Below, piece after piece: positions 54,072-63,908 of a stretch of 64,000 nt of DNA. The notes below the pieces were generated by a model. The model saw only the letters and a program-made list of their open reading frames with translations. It did no database searches and was not told the origin of the DNA. Origin of the DNA: Aequorivita lipolytica. Lineage in GTDB: Bacteria; Bacteroidota; Bacteroidia; Flavobacteriales; Flavobacteriaceae. Location of the stretch: the NCBI RefSeq assembly GCF_007997135.1, contig NZ_VORU01000005.1:109521-173520 (forward strand), written 5' to 3'. The stretch's first letter is position 1. Every line of letters starts with the position of its first letter. Both the position numbers and the translations under genes were made by a program.

Positions 54072-54710
54072 TCAAAACTCTGATAAAGAAATAGGGCTTT
54101 CCAATAACGTCCATTTAGACTCTTCAGGATAATGAGAGTATATGAATTCTGAAGGCTTGGTTAACAACCAAAAATCGTCGGGTCCCTTGGCACTGCCGTA
54201 ACCTATAGCCCAAGTAATATCAAGCAATTTCCATTGCCCATCCAGCTTTACAGCACTCCAAGTATGGTTAGGCTTCTTATTTTTTTTGACCTTTCTCGAA
54301 TAGTCTTTTGTGAATCCATGTACTACTTCCGCAGACAACCCTACATTTCCGCAAAGGCTTTTAAAAAGAAAAGCAAAGCCACCGCAAAGTGCCATTTTTC
54401 GCTCTAAAACCTTTTTGATTACATTTTCCTCGGAAGTGTAGAATTGTTTTTGAAGCGTTGAACTTAACCGCAATTCATTGTCATAGGAAATGTTTGAAGT
54501 AATCCATTTATAAATCGCCAAAACTTTATCCTCGTCAGAAGCAGCGTCTTTTGTGATTGCAAAAGCAAGCGCGGCAGTAGAATAAGACGATTTTTGTTTT
54601 TTGGAAGTAGGCTTTTCGTAATCCTTATTTTTTCCTATTACGGCACCTATCTGAGCGGAGGAGCTAAATACAAAACCTAAAAAAAATATAAAAACAAATA
54701 GCTTTCGCAT
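54072..54710 (-). CDS. Transglutaminase-like cysteine protein, exported
   Basis: 212 residues with a signal peptide (to about residue 19, FSSSAQ). The Cys-His-Asp triad of the transglutaminase/protease fold is present: MALCGGFAFLFKSLC, NHTWSAVKLDGQWKLLDITWA. The active site suggests protease, amidase or transglutaminase activity on periplasmic or surface proteins; substrate unknown. Sixty-four bp downstream of the DUF1028 gene on the same strand. Confidence 0.83.
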   Translation of the reverse strand: MRKLFVFIFFLGFVFSSSAQIGAVIGKNKDYEKPTSKKQKSSYSTAALAFAITKDAASDEDKVLAIYKWITSNISYDNELRLSSTLQKQFYTSEENVIKKVLERKMALCGGFAFLFKSLCGNVGLSAEVVHGFTKDYSRKVKKNKKPNHTWSAVKLDGQWKLLDITWAIGYGSAKGPDDFWLLTKPSEFIYSHYPEESKWTLLESPISLSEF

Positions 54711-54774
54711 AAATCGAAATAATTTAATTGAAAACGCAACTAATAGAATTATATTTAAATTAAGCTGTTAAATA

Positions 54775-55755
54775 TTATTTGAGCAATTCTTTTAAATGAT
54801 CTTCTGAAACGTTCAGCAAGCCCACTTTAGGCAAACGCCGAGTAAGCTCTCTCCAGTTTTCATCATTTTTATAGATATTCTGCAGCATTTCAGACGCACG
54901 CTCTATTTTGTTATCGTTTGCTAAAGTTATTGCCGTCCAATACTGCATTTCCAAGTTTTCAGGAAACATTTTCATAGCAGCATTGTATTCTTCCATTGCT
55001 TCTTTCATTTGTTTCTTTTCAACATATAGATCGCCTTGGTTCATATGTTCATAAGCTCGAAATACTTTTAATAACCTATCAATTTCTTTTATAGGATTTT
55101 CAGAATCATCCACGCGTAAATCTATGAGTCTGTCATTCCACGGTCCCTCAGTGGCTTTTGGAGCAACAATCATTAATGCAGCAGATTGTTTTCCACGAAT
55201 GTCACCTCCAGCATTTTGCGCGGCTTGCAATACTGCAACCATTCTTTCGGCTAAAGGCATTTCACTATTCTCTTTCCAAGCCTTTTCCATCGCTGGCACT
55301 ACTTTATCGTTGAGCATCATATTTGCCTGTACGGAAAAGTTTTCGCCGTTGGCATGACCTGCATACTCTATACAGTTTTTACCCGTATGTGTCGCAACTC
55401 TACCTTGTTTATCCAGAATCGCAACCTGTCGGAAATCCCTTCCGTCGTCATCGCTCAACAAAATATCCAATGCCTCTTGAGGAGATTTTCCCTGTTTCAG
55501 CAACTCCAAACCGCGAATACCGAACGATCGGTTAGTAAAAGATTGGGTTGCGACAACGCCCACGCCAGCCTCCCCCCAAGAAACACCAGTGCCTACACTA
55601 AACCAATGACTTTGAACCGCTACCGCCATTTCTCCTGTTTTTGCATCACGCCCCACTATTGAAAAGGTGTGTGCCAAGGGATCATTAGGTTTATTTGTTT
55701 GCGCCATAGATGGAAAAATCGAAAAAAGACTGAAGAATAAAAGAATATTTTTCAT
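54775..55755 (-). CDS. DUF1028 family (Ntn-hydrolase-like) exported protein
   Basis: 326 residues from the ATG at 55755 (a TTG three codons earlier is less likely). Signal peptide, then HTFSIVGRDAKTGEMAVAVQSHWFSVGTGVSWGEAGVGVVATQSF, the hallmark of DUF1028, whose fold is related to Ntn hydrolases. QANMMLNDKVVPAMEKAW and RGKQSAALMIVAP continue the family pattern. The C-terminal 100 residues contain two TPR-like helices pairs (KKQMKEAMEEYNAAMKMFPENLEMQYWTAITL). An amidohydrolase-type role is possible but unproven. The 200 bp upstream hold nothing recognisable except a small acctc/gaggt hairpin. Confidence 0.8.
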   Translation of the reverse strand: MKNILLFFSLFSIFPSMAQTNKPNDPLAHTFSIVGRDAKTGEMAVAVQSHWFSVGTGVSWGEAGVGVVATQSFTNRSFGIRGLELLKQGKSPQEALDILLSDDDGRDFRQVAILDKQGRVATHTGKNCIEYAGHANGENFSVQANMMLNDKVVPAMEKAWKENSEMPLAERMVAVLQAAQNAGGDIRGKQSAALMIVAPKATEGPWNDRLIDLRVDDSENPIKEIDRLLKVFRAYEHMNQGDLYVEKKQMKEAMEEYNAAMKMFPENLEMQYWTAITLANDNKIERASEMLQNIYKNDENWRELTRRLPKVGLLNVSEDHLKELLK

Positions 55756-55960
55756 TGTATACAATTTAGTATCTAAAGATAAAATTTTATTACAACAATT
55801 AGAAGGTTTTAAACTACTACCTCTGTGAGGTCATTAGTTATTTTACAATTTGATATTTTTTAATTCTTTAAATTTATGATAAATAGTTTAGTGTTTAAAT
55901 TCCATTATAATATACTATTTTAGTGCTTTTTTAAAACCTACTTTTAAAACTTTCTGAATT

Positions 55961-58204
55961 TTGAATTATTTACGCTACTATATACTCTTATCTTCCTTTA
56001 TAGGATTTGCGCAAAATACCCAAGATACTATTTCAACTCAAGACAAGAAAGAATTTGCTATGCTTAAGGATTCCTTAAAAGCACGGCAGGATAGAACGGA
56101 TTATATGTTTTTTGAAGGAAAGTATGACTCCGTAATCTTATCTTCCATAGATAATATAAAGCTAGCCGAAAATCTGGGCGATTTAGATGCCGCCTATTAT
56201 TCTAGATATATGATTGGGGCTTCATTTATCTATCTGAAGGATTTTAAGAATGCCCACGTTTATGGAGAAGACTATCTGAATTTTGCAGAAAAATCGAAAG
56301 ACGATTTTAAGATTGCCCGTGCCTATAATTTTATGGGAGCACTATACCTCACTGAAAAAAAATACGATTCTGCCCTTCCCCTATTTAAAAAAGCACTTCC
56401 GCTTTCTTTAAAAAGAAAAGATACTCTAGAGGCTTCCTTGGTGTATTATAATCTCTCTGAATCTTATCTTAACCAAGGCGACAATAAGAATGCCCAACGT
56501 TATTTCCAAAAAGCAAAACAGGGAATAGACGCCATGAAATCTGAAGCATTAGTGACTGAAATGAGCCTGCTACAAGGAAAGTTGAACCTTTCTTTAAACA
56601 ATCCAAAAGAAGCTATTGCAAACTTTAAGAATGCTATCGATTTTGCAGAAGAAAAAAATTATATAGATGACTATCTAATTGAGGCCTATAAAGAATATAG
56701 TATTGCGCTTTATGAGACTGGGGAATATAAAGAAGCATTTTTAGTGCGTAAAAAATTCGATAGCCTTACCCAAATTCAGTTCGAAAAAGAAAAATTGATG
56801 GCAATTCAAAACGCAGCTGCCCAGTTTAGCGTGAATGAATATAAAAAACAAGCACGTCAAGCAGAACTAGAAAAAAAACTGATTTCAGAAAAAATATTAT
56901 TGAGCAATACCCTTCTTTATTTCTTTATTGGAGCAGTAATAGTGATGGGACTATTTTTGATAATTCTATATATATCGCACACAGGAAGAAAAAAACTAAC
57001 CCTTATCCTAAAAGAAAAAAACCAACAGTATTTAAAAGCAAAACAGAAATCGGAAAAACTAGCTTTGGCCAAAAGCAAGTTCTTTTCAACGGTTAGCCAC
57101 GAATTGCGAACCCCTCTTTATGGCGTTATTGGCTTAAGTTCTGTTCTTCTGGAAGACGAATCGCTCAAAAATCATCAAGCAGATTTAAAAAATCTAAAGT
57201 TTTCTGCAGATTATCTTTTGGCACTTATAAATGACGTGCTTCAAATAAGCAGGCTTGAGTCTAACACACTCGAGGAAATGAGAGCTCCCTTTGATTTAAG
57301 GGATTTGGTTAAGTCTATTGTATCTTCTTTTCAATATGCTTTGGTGCAGAATAAGAACCAACTTCACGTGGAGATTTCAGAAAATATTCCAAACACCATT
57401 GTCGGTGACCGTGTACGTCTTTCTCAAATTCTTATGAATTTAGTGGGTAACGCCATAAAATTTACCACTAACGGCAATATCTACATTAAGGCTCAGGAAG
57501 TATTAATTTCTGAAAATGAAGCGACTATTAAATTCAGTATTCAAGATGATGGGATAGGCATTCCAAAAGAAAAACAGAAAGCCATTTTTGAGGAGTTCCA
57601 ACAAGTTGATTCCGAAGTATCTAAAATTCAGGGCACCGGTCTGGGGCTGACTATTGTAAAAAAATTACTTGAGGCTTCAAAGTCTTCCATCAAACTTAGA
57701 AGTAAGCCCGGAAAGGGATCTAAATTTAGTTTTACGCTAAGTTTTCAAATTTTAAAACACTTGCTTCAAGACAAAATACTGGACGATAATAATATCCTTA
57801 ATGGCAAAAGAATACTTGTAGTAGACGACAACCGAATCAACCAGATAGTAACCAAAAAAATAGTGGAAAACCACGGAATGATCTGTGACATAGCAGAAAA
57901 TGGAGATGTCGCTATTGAAAAGATGCAGACCGAAACTTTTGATCTCGTCTTGATGGACATAAATATGCCGGGCAAAGATGGAATTGAAACTACTAAAGAA
58001 ATAAGAAAGTTTGATAAATCAACCCCGATAGTTGCTTTAACCGCCATTGAGGTTGAGGAAATGAGAAATAGAATTGAAGCTTCAGGAATGAACGATATTA
58101 TTGTTAAACCTTACGACACAGATAAGTTTTTGAAAATTATACTTAACAATCTCAATCAAGAAGAAGATTCGCTTTATAACAATGAAAAATTTTTCATTGA
58201 CTAG
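55961..58204 (+). CDS. Hybrid histidine kinase with TPR sensor domain
   Basis: 747 residues from a TTG at 55961, which gives the signal peptide MNYLRYYILLSSFIGFAQ. A periplasmic TPR array (about 40-300, e.g. ARAYNFMGALYLTEKKYDSALPLFKKAL) is followed by one TM helix near 315-340, a coiled coil, HisKA with His380 (VSHELRTPLYGVIG), HATPase (QDDGIGIPKEKQ, GTGLGLTIVKK) and a C-terminal receiver with Asp666 (LMDINMPGKDG). There is no HPt or DNA-binding output and no regulator gene next to it, so phosphate must pass to a distant partner. Stimulus unknown. Confidence 0.92.
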   Translation: MNYLRYYILLSSFIGFAQNTQDTISTQDKKEFAMLKDSLKARQDRTDYMFFEGKYDSVILSSIDNIKLAENLGDLDAAYYSRYMIGASFIYLKDFKNAHVYGEDYLNFAEKSKDDFKIARAYNFMGALYLTEKKYDSALPLFKKALPLSLKRKDTLEASLVYYNLSESYLNQGDNKNAQRYFQKAKQGIDAMKSEALVTEMSLLQGKLNLSLNNPKEAIANFKNAIDFAEEKNYIDDYLIEAYKEYSIALYETGEYKEAFLVRKKFDSLTQIQFEKEKLMAIQNAAAQFSVNEYKKQARQAELEKKLISEKILLSNTLLYFFIGAVIVMGLFLIILYISHTGRKKLTLILKEKNQQYLKAKQKSEKLALAKSKFFSTVSHELRTPLYGVIGLSSVLLEDESLKNHQADLKNLKFSADYLLALINDVLQISRLESNTLEEMRAPFDLRDLVKSIVSSFQYALVQNKNQLHVEISENIPNTIVGDRVRLSQILMNLVGNAIKFTTNGNIYIKAQEVLISENEATIKFSIQDDGIGIPKEKQKAIFEEFQQVDSEVSKIQGTGLGLTIVKKLLEASKSSIKLRSKPGKGSKFSFTLSFQILKHLLQDKILDDNNILNGKRILVVDDNRINQIVTKKIVENHGMICDIAENGDVAIEKMQTETFDLVLMDINMPGKDGIETTKEIRKFDKSTPIVALTAIEVEEMRNRIEASGMNDIIVKPYDTDKFLKIILNNLNQEEDSLYNNEKFFID

Positions 58205-58213
58205 TAACAAAAA

Positions 58214-58241
58214 AAAATCCTAAGCACTTGCCTAGGATTTT
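58214..58241. terminator. Bidirectional terminator between hybrid kinase and sdhB
   Basis: Perfect 9-bp stem aaaatccta (58214-58222) / taggatttt (58233-58241) with a 10-nt loop; an A run on the left and T residues in the right arm suit both convergent genes. Confidence 0.75.
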
Positions 58242-58267
58242 AATGTTTGTATAATATAACTATCTAT

Positions 58268-59014
58268 TTATCCCTTCAAGCTAGCACCAAGATATTCACG
58301 ATTCATTCGGGCTATGTTTTCCAATGAGATTCCTTTTGGACATTCTATTTCGCAAGCACCGGTATTACTACAGTTTCCGAAGCCTTCTTTGTCCATTTGC
58401 GCAACCATATTCAATACGCGTTCGGTTGCTTCAATCCTCCCCTGCGGAAGCAAAGCAAACTGGCTCACTTTTGCAGAGGTGAAAAGCATCGCACTGGCAT
58501 TTTTACAGGCTGCCACACAAGCGCCACAACCTATACAAGTAGCTGCGTTGAATGATTCATCAGCATCGTGTTTGTTGATGGGAATGGTGTTGGCATCAAT
58601 AGTGTTTCCAGAGGTATTCACTGAAATATAACCTCCAGCTTGTTGAATTCTATCAAAAGAACTTCTATCTACTACCAAATCCTTTATTACGGGAAATGCT
58701 TTAGCGCGGAAGGGTTCAATAATAATTGTATCACCATCGTTGAACATTCGCATATGCAATTGGCAAGTGGTTACCAATCTATCTGGTCCGTGGGGTTCGC
58801 CGTTAATTTGTAGTGAACAACTTCCGCAGATTCCCTCACGGCAATCGTGATCAAACTCTACGGGTTCTTCACCTTTGTTTATAAGGCCTTCGTTAAGTAT
58901 GTCAAGCATTTCAAGAAACGACATATCTCCCTCAATACCATCAAGCGGATAGGTTTTTAATTCGCCTTTTGCTTGGTTATTTTTCTGTCTCCAGATTTTT
59001 AAAATAAGTTTCAT
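58268..59014 (-). CDS. sdhB: Succinate dehydrogenase/fumarate reductase iron-sulfur subunit
   Basis: 248 residues. Carries electrons from the flavin to haem/menaquinone. Three clusters: 2Fe-2S in [15 protein letters not shown], then [12 protein letters not shown] and [14 protein letters not shown] for the 4Fe-4S and 3Fe-4S clusters. Third gene of sdhCAB; a 90-bp gap with an inverted repeat separates it from sdhA. Confidence 0.96.
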   Translation of the reverse strand: MKLILKIWRQKNNQAKGELKTYPLDGIEGDMSFLEMLDILNEGLINKGEEPVEFDHDCREGICGSCSLQINGEPHGPDRLVTTCQLHMRMFNDGDTIIIEPFRAKAFPVIKDLVVDRSSFDRIQQAGGYISVNTSGNTIDANTIPINKHDADESFNAATCIGCGACVAACKNASAMLFTSAKVSQFALLPQGRIEATERVLNMVAQMDKEGFGNCSNTGACEIECPKGISLENIARMNREYLGASLKG

Positions 59015-59042
59015 CTTTATATAATATTTGATAAAGTGGAAG

Positions 59043-59101
59043 ATGAAATGCCCAAATTATTCATCTCCAGTTATTTTGAAATATGCTAATGGGCATTTCA
59101 T
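59043..59101 (-). promoter_or_regulatory. Intercistronic inverted repeat between sdhA and sdhB
   Basis: Perfect 11-bp arms atgaaatgccc (59043-59053) and gggcatttcat (59091-59101), loop 37 nt. No U run. Could be a processing or stabilising hairpin in the sdhCAB mRNA. Confidence 0.5.
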
Positions 59102-59104
59102 AGT

Positions 59105-61108
59105 CTATTTATATGATCTTGATTTAACTTCAATATTCTCATACTCCAATTCTTCTTTATGAAGTATTGCATTTCCGGGTTCTCCAGTGTATTCCCAAGC
59201 GGCAACGTACATAAAGTTTTCGTCATCACGGAGGGCTTCTCCTTCTTCGGTTTGATATTCTTCGCGAAAATGACCACCTGCAGATTCATTTCTGTCCAAG
59301 GCATCTTTTGCAAAAAGTTCTCCCAACTCCAAGAAATCTGCAACTCGGGTCGCTTTTTCAAGTTCGCTGTTCAACTCACTTAATTCACCTGGAATTTTTA
59401 CATCTCTCCAGAATTCTTCGCGCAATGCTCTAATTTCAGACATTGCTTCTTTTAGGCTTTCGGCATTACGCGCCATTCCACATTTGTCCCACATAATCTT
59501 TCCAAGCTTTTTATGGAAATGATCTACGGAATGTGTTCCTTTATTATTTATCAATTTGTCCAACAAATCGCGAACGTTCTTTTCAGCTTCGTCAAATTCC
59601 TTAGTATCTGTCGGTATTTTTCCAGTTTTAATATCGTTTGCCAGATAATCGCCAATGGTATAAGGCAATACAAAATAGCCATCTGCCAAACCTTGCATTA
59701 GGGCCGAAGCTCCCAAACGGTTTGCACCGTGATCACTAAAGTTGGCCTCACCAGTTACATAGCACCCAGGAATTGTAGACTGCAAGTTGTAATCCACCCA
59801 AACGCCGCCCATTGTGTAATGTACAGCAGGATAAATCATCATTGGGGTTTCGTATGGATTCTCGTCAACGATCTTCTCATACATCTGGAATAGGTTACCG
59901 TATTTGTTTTCGATAACTTCTTTTCCAAGCTTACTTACCTCTACTTCACTTGGATTGTGATTTCCGTGCATTGCGGCCTGCTCTTTGCCGTAGCGCTCAA
60001 TTGCAGAAGCGAAATCTAAAAATACTGCTTCTCCGGTTTTGTTTACGCCGAAACCAGCATCACAACGTTCTTTTGCTGCACGGGATGCAACATCACGCGG
60101 CACTAGGTTTCCGAAAGAAGGATATCTTCTTTCCAAGTAATAATCGCGCTCTTCCGCTGAAAGTTCTATAGGCCTTTTCTTTCCTTGGCGGATAGCCTCA
60201 GCATCTTCTTTTTTCTTAGGAACCCATATTCTACCATCGTTTCTTAAAGATTCAGACATTAAAGTCAATTTACTTTGATGGTCGCCGGAAACGGGAATAC
60301 AAGTTGGGTGAATCTGTGTATAGCAAGGATTTGCGAAATATGCACCTCTTTTATGAATTTTCCAGGATGCTGTAACGTTGCTACCCATTGCATTGGTTGA
60401 AAGATAAAATACATTTCCGTAGCCACCAGAAGCAATAACCACGGCGTGTGCGGAATGTCTTTCTATTTCACCTGAAACCAAATCGCGGGCAATGATTCCT
60501 CTTGCCTTGCCATCTACGATTACTAAATCTAGCATTTCATGACGGTTGTAAGGCGTAATTTTTCCACGGTTTATTTGGCGGTTCATTGCGGAGTAAGCAC
60601 CTAAAAGCAATTGCTGTCCCGTTTGTCCTTTCGCATAAAAAGTACGAGAAACCAAAACTCCACCAAAAGAGCGGTTGTCCAAATACCCTCCGTATTCACG
60701 AGCAAAGGGAACACCCTGTGCTACGCACTGGTCAATAATATTTGCAGAAACCTCAGCAAGACGGTAAACGTTAGCTTCGCGAGAACGGTAATCGCCACCT
60801 TTTACCGTGTCATAGAATAATCTGTAGTTTGAATCGCCGTCACCTTGATAGTTTTTGGCGGCGTTGATACCTCCCTGTGCAGCAATAGAGTGTGCACGAC
60901 GCGGAGAATCTTGATAGCAAAATGTTTTTACGTTATAGCCAAGTTCTGCAAGCGTTGCGGCGGCACTTCCGCCGGCAAGCCCTGTTCCTACTACAATAAT
61001 ATCTATATTACGTTTATTGGCAGGATTAACCAGATTTATATCATTTTTATGATTTGTCCACTTATCTGCTAAGGGTCCTTTTGGGATTTTTGAATCTAAT
61101 ATTGACAT
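59105..61108 (-). CDS. sdhA: Succinate dehydrogenase/fumarate reductase flavoprotein subunit
   Basis: 667 residues from the ATG at 61108 (the frame is open further upstream into sdhC, but [17 protein letters not shown] is the true family start). FAD-binding [21 protein letters not shown], covalent-FAD His region [14 protein letters not shown], substrate-site HPTCIPVSG and [17 protein letters not shown] are present. It oxidises succinate (or reduces fumarate) and belongs to the Bacteroidota/epsilon-type enzyme with one diheme cytochrome b. Second gene of sdhCAB. Confidence 0.97.
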   Translation of the reverse strand: MSILDSKIPKGPLADKWTNHKNDINLVNPANKRNIDIIVVGTGLAGGSAAATLAELGYNVKTFCYQDSPRRAHSIAAQGGINAAKNYQGDGDSNYRLFYDTVKGGDYRSREANVYRLAEVSANIIDQCVAQGVPFAREYGGYLDNRSFGGVLVSRTFYAKGQTGQQLLLGAYSAMNRQINRGKITPYNRHEMLDLVIVDGKARGIIARDLVSGEIERHSAHAVVIASGGYGNVFYLSTNAMGSNVTASWKIHKRGAYFANPCYTQIHPTCIPVSGDHQSKLTLMSESLRNDGRIWVPKKKEDAEAIRQGKKRPIELSAEERDYYLERRYPSFGNLVPRDVASRAAKERCDAGFGVNKTGEAVFLDFASAIERYGKEQAAMHGNHNPSEVEVSKLGKEVIENKYGNLFQMYEKIVDENPYETPMMIYPAVHYTMGGVWVDYNLQSTIPGCYVTGEANFSDHGANRLGASALMQGLADGYFVLPYTIGDYLANDIKTGKIPTDTKEFDEAEKNVRDLLDKLINNKGTHSVDHFHKKLGKIMWDKCGMARNAESLKEAMSEIRALREEFWRDVKIPGELSELNSELEKATRVADFLELGELFAKDALDRNESAGGHFREEYQTEEGEALRDDENFMYVAAWEYTGEPGNAILHKEELEYENIEVKSRSYK

Positions 61109-61125
61109 AGCGTTGCGTTTCGTGG

Positions 61126-61782
61126 TTATTGAATAAAGTGAAGGTAAAGCGCAATGAAGATAAACCCTAAAGGAATAAATATTGCGTAAAACTGCGTGAA
61201 TGCCCGTAAACCTTTTGAGTATTTGTTGTTCCAGCCCATGCTTTGGAAAGACGAAGAAAAGCCGTGCCAAAGGTGAAGCATTAAAAGCACAAAGGCCAAG
61301 CAGTATAAACCTGTGCGCACAGGGCTTTCAAATTTGTGAAGCAACTCTGGGTAATAACGAGTAGCGTCCAGCGGATTGCTTTCAACGTATTTGTGAATTA
61401 TCTCTGGGAACCAGAAATCGTAAAAGTGAAGTCCTAAAAACGCCAAAATAACGGCACCGCTAATTATCATATTTCGCGAAGCCCAAGTAGAGTTTTTGTT
61501 TCCTTTAAAAGATTTGTAACTTATCTGTCTTGCATTGTTATTTCTTATTTCAAGAATCAATCCCATCACGAAGTGGAAAACCACTCCAAAAATCAAAACA
61601 GGTTGTAGAATGAACTGAACCAAAATATTGTGCCCCATAAAGTGGGACCAACTATTAAAAGTATCAGGGTCTATGACCGAGGTGATATTTATTGTGAAAT
61701 GCTGTCCTAAAAACAACACGAGAAACAAGCCGGAAAGTGCCATCGCAACTTTTCGCGCAATTGAAGAGGATAATATTGCCAT
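61126..61782 (-). CDS. sdhC: Succinate dehydrogenase cytochrome b558 subunit
   Basis: 218 residues with five transmembrane helices and several helix-embedded His residues ([48 protein letters not shown]) that would bind two haems b. This single-subunit anchor replaces the sdhC/sdhD pair of proteobacteria and works with menaquinone. First gene of sdhCAB, 17 bp before sdhA, with a clear promoter upstream. Confidence 0.95.
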   Translation of the reverse strand: MAILSSSIARKVAMALSGLFLVLFLGQHFTINITSVIDPDTFNSWSHFMGHNILVQFILQPVLIFGVVFHFVMGLILEIRNNNARQISYKSFKGNKNSTWASRNMIISGAVILAFLGLHFYDFWFPEIIHKYVESNPLDATRYYPELLHKFESPVRTGLYCLAFVLLMLHLWHGFSSSFQSMGWNNKYSKGLRAFTQFYAIFIPLGFIFIALYLHFIQ

Positions 61783-61811
61783 TATGGTTTTATTTCGAGA
61801 ATAATTACCTA

Positions 61812-61842
61812 CAAAAGTACGTCACCCAAAATTGAATGCCAA
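61812..61842 (-). promoter_or_regulatory. Promoter of sdhCAB
   Basis: On the minus strand TTG (61840-61842), 20-bp spacer, TACTTTTG (61812-61819), about 30 bp before the sdhC start. Confidence 0.7.
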
Positions 61843-61883
61843 GAAAATACCTCTATTAGTATCTTATTTAGATTTGTTATATC

Positions 61884-61915
61884 AAAAAAGCCATTCACTA
61901 GCAGTGAATGGCTTT
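61884..61915 (-). terminator. Terminator of the T9SS cargo gene
   Basis: Thirteen-bp stem (61887-61899 with 61903-61915), 3-nt loop, U run on the minus strand. Confidence 0.85.
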
Positions 61916-61936
61916 CATATTATTTAAAAATGTTAC

Positions 61937-63052
61937 TTACTGAACTACCAACTTCTTAGTAGCAGTGGCTTTGTTTTGAGTAACGCTTACCATATAAACA
62001 CCAGCTTTTAGAGAAGAAATATTCAACTCTCCACCAGCAATAGTTGTATTGATAACCTGCTTACCTAAAATATCGTAAACAACAACTTGTTTGTCACCAG
62101 CAACAGTTGTGTTGATGTTAACTTTCCCGTTTGCAGGGTTTGGATAAAGGCTAAAGCTTGAAATAGCATTGTCATTAACACCCAAAGAAGGAATCAATTC
62201 AAGACCGAATATTGCATTAGAAGGAGTAGACTGGCTAAGACCTATCATTGTTACGCCTCCAGGAACAACATCGTCAGAGATAAAAAGACCTCCTGATAAT
62301 ACTTCAGTAGTGCCAGGAATGGCATCGTTAAGGTAACGGTATGTTACTCCTGTTGGAACCCCGGAAGGAAGTGCCAATTGAACAATTACATCCCTATCCA
62401 CATCACCAGTAGCACCATCTTGACTATGGGTCCACAAAAATGGACCACCTGTAGAAACATTATCTACAGCTCCACCATAAACAGCTTGTCCGTGGACTGC
62501 CGCTGGAATAACGGATAATTGAGCTCCATCCATATCTACTGATGCGATGTCTGAACCAAAATCGCCAATCCAGAAACCACCTGCGCCACCATCTAAGGTA
62601 GGATCGTAAGTACACATTCTAGCTTCTGCGCCCGAAGGGGCAATAATATTGATGGTATTGTTTATAGTTCGGCTCGGAGGATCTATATCATAAATCACTG
62701 TTGTGGCCGTACCTATAAAAATACTAGTTCCATCTGTAGTCATAGAACGTGTTCCGGTAACTCCAGGAATGCTAAAAGTTTCAATAAAAGCCCCTGTGTT
62801 GTCTAACACATGGATTAAATCTGAAGCCCAAGCAGAAACCCAATACTGATTGTTAAAGAAAATAACACCTGCATTTCCTTGTGCTCCTATAGCAGCCCCA
62901 GCATCAAAGTTGATTAACACATCAAAAAGTGCAGATTGAGCTTGATTACTAACATAGGTAGAGCCATTTGGTGCTTCGTCTACCTTTTGTGCGTGCGCGG
63001 TAATCGTTCCTATTGCTAGGGCAAATACCAATAATTGTAGTTTTTTCATCAT
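61937..63052 (-). CDS. Secreted protein with T9SS type A sorting domain
   Basis: 371 residues. Signal peptide (LQLLVFALAIGTITAHAQ), a central beta-propeller-like region with repeated FWIGDFGSDIASVDMDG, YWVSAWASDLIHVLDN type blades, and a C-terminal type IX signal (FSLYPNPANGKVNINTTV...GVYMVSVTQNKATATKKLVVQ). The last 75 residues direct export across the outer membrane and attachment or release; the central part might bind ligand or substrate, no catalytic motif found. Pairs functionally with the gldD/gldE gliding/T9SS context in this window. Confidence 0.9.
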   Translation of the reverse strand: MMKKLQLLVFALAIGTITAHAQKVDEAPNGSTYVSNQAQSALFDVLINFDAGAAIGAQGNAGVIFFNNQYWVSAWASDLIHVLDNTGAFIETFSIPGVTGTRSMTTDGTSIFIGTATTVIYDIDPPSRTINNTINIIAPSGAEARMCTYDPTLDGGAGGFWIGDFGSDIASVDMDGAQLSVIPAAVHGQAVYGGAVDNVSTGGPFLWTHSQDGATGDVDRDVIVQLALPSGVPTGVTYRYLNDAIPGTTEVLSGGLFISDDVVPGGVTMIGLSQSTPSNAIFGLELIPSLGVNDNAISSFSLYPNPANGKVNINTTVAGDKQVVVYDILGKQVINTTIAGGELNISSLKAGVYMVSVTQNKATATKKLVVQ

Positions 63053-63417
63053 ATAAAATGTTTAGTTGTTATGAAGTAAATGTAGTGATTTATTTGACTG
63101 TTATTATAAAATTTTTATACTTTGAAAATAAATTTATTTTCAAAGTATAATCCACCTTTCGGAAGATAATATTTTCCATTTTACCTTTCTTAATCTTCAC
63201 ATTGGCCTTTTCAAGAGTCTTTATGCCTTTTTCAGAAATAGAAAAATCATAATCAATCACATTTACAGCTTTCTTCGAGGGGAAATAATTTGTTTTCACC
63301 AATCAAAAAACTGTTAGATTTTTTATAAAATAAAGTTAATTGGTTAAATATTAACCGCTTACAATGAATGAAATCAGTAGTTTGTAGTATAATTATTAAA
63401 AACTTAAAAAAAGAACT
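63053..63417. other. 365-bp intergenic region with a perfect 36-bp palindrome
   Basis: Holds a palindrome without spacer at 63115-63150. A 70-codon minus-strand frame (63090-63302) has plausible codon use (e.g. SISEKGIKTLEKANVKIKKGK) but no recognised family, a non-ATG or weak start, and a 3' end that runs through the palindrome; it may be a gene remnant. Nothing else recognised. Confidence 0.5.
63115..63150. repeat. Perfect 36-bp palindrome
   Basis: Eighteen-bp arms, left arm ttatactttgaaaataaa, centre between 63132 and 63133. Lies 63 bp upstream of the T9SS cargo gene start. Candidate cruciform, terminator remnant or regulator site. Confidence 0.85.
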
Positions 63418-63846
63418 ATGAAACCACTAAGAACACTTTTAATCGCATCTCTTGCAACCATATTGTTTGCTTGCGGAAATTCGCAACAAGCAACTACGAG
63501 CAGTGTAAATAACGCGCCAGATACTAATGCAACCATCGGCAAGGTGGAAGACAATAGCATGAGCAGTAAAAAAATGAATGATAATGAAGTCGAGGTTTAT
63601 TGGATAGGGCTCAAGAAAAAAGATATGAAGTCTATGTATGAATATGTTAACATGAGCCAAGACCAAATCCTGAAATATCAACGCGGATATGTTGACTATA
63701 TTGACAGTATGCAAAACAAGAATAAGAGACTGACAATAGACCAAAAAGACTTATTGAAACAGCGAGATGGAATTTTATATGATATTTTAAAAACTGCACA
63801 GTATGATAAGTATCAAGAATGGAAAAAGAAAAACTCAAATTACTAA
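63418..63846 (+). CDS. Small lipoprotein of unknown function
   Basis: 142 residues, lipobox ending at Cys19 (ATILFACGN). After a Ser/Asn/Thr-rich linker comes an alpha-helical, charged region (about 60-142) with VYWIGLKKKDMKSMYEYVNMSQDQILKYQ and a Lys-rich tail. Resembles small periplasmic lipoproteins with a helical, possibly metal-responsive (Spy/CpxP-like) layout only in a general way; no motif confirms it. Followed by a terminator. Confidence 0.7.
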   Translation: MKPLRTLLIASLATILFACGNSQQATTSSVNNAPDTNATIGKVEDNSMSSKKMNDNEVEVYWIGLKKKDMKSMYEYVNMSQDQILKYQRGYVDYIDSMQNKNKRLTIDQKDLLKQRDGILYDILKTAQYDKYQEWKKKNSNY

Positions 63847-63876
63847 ATATAGTTTTACCATTTAAAAATTAAAAAG

Positions 63877-63908
63877 AGGTCGTCTAAAAACTATTTAGGC
63901 GACCTTTT
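63877..63908 (+). terminator. Terminator after the last lipoprotein gene
   Basis: Ten-bp stem aggtcgtcta (63877-63886) / taggcgacct (63896-63905, one wobble), then T-rich sequence. The remaining 92 bp to the window end show nothing recognisable. Confidence 0.8.

Noticed and set aside
61109..61270. N-terminal extension of sdhA
   Set aside because: It runs inside sdhC in another frame; the family start is at 61108.
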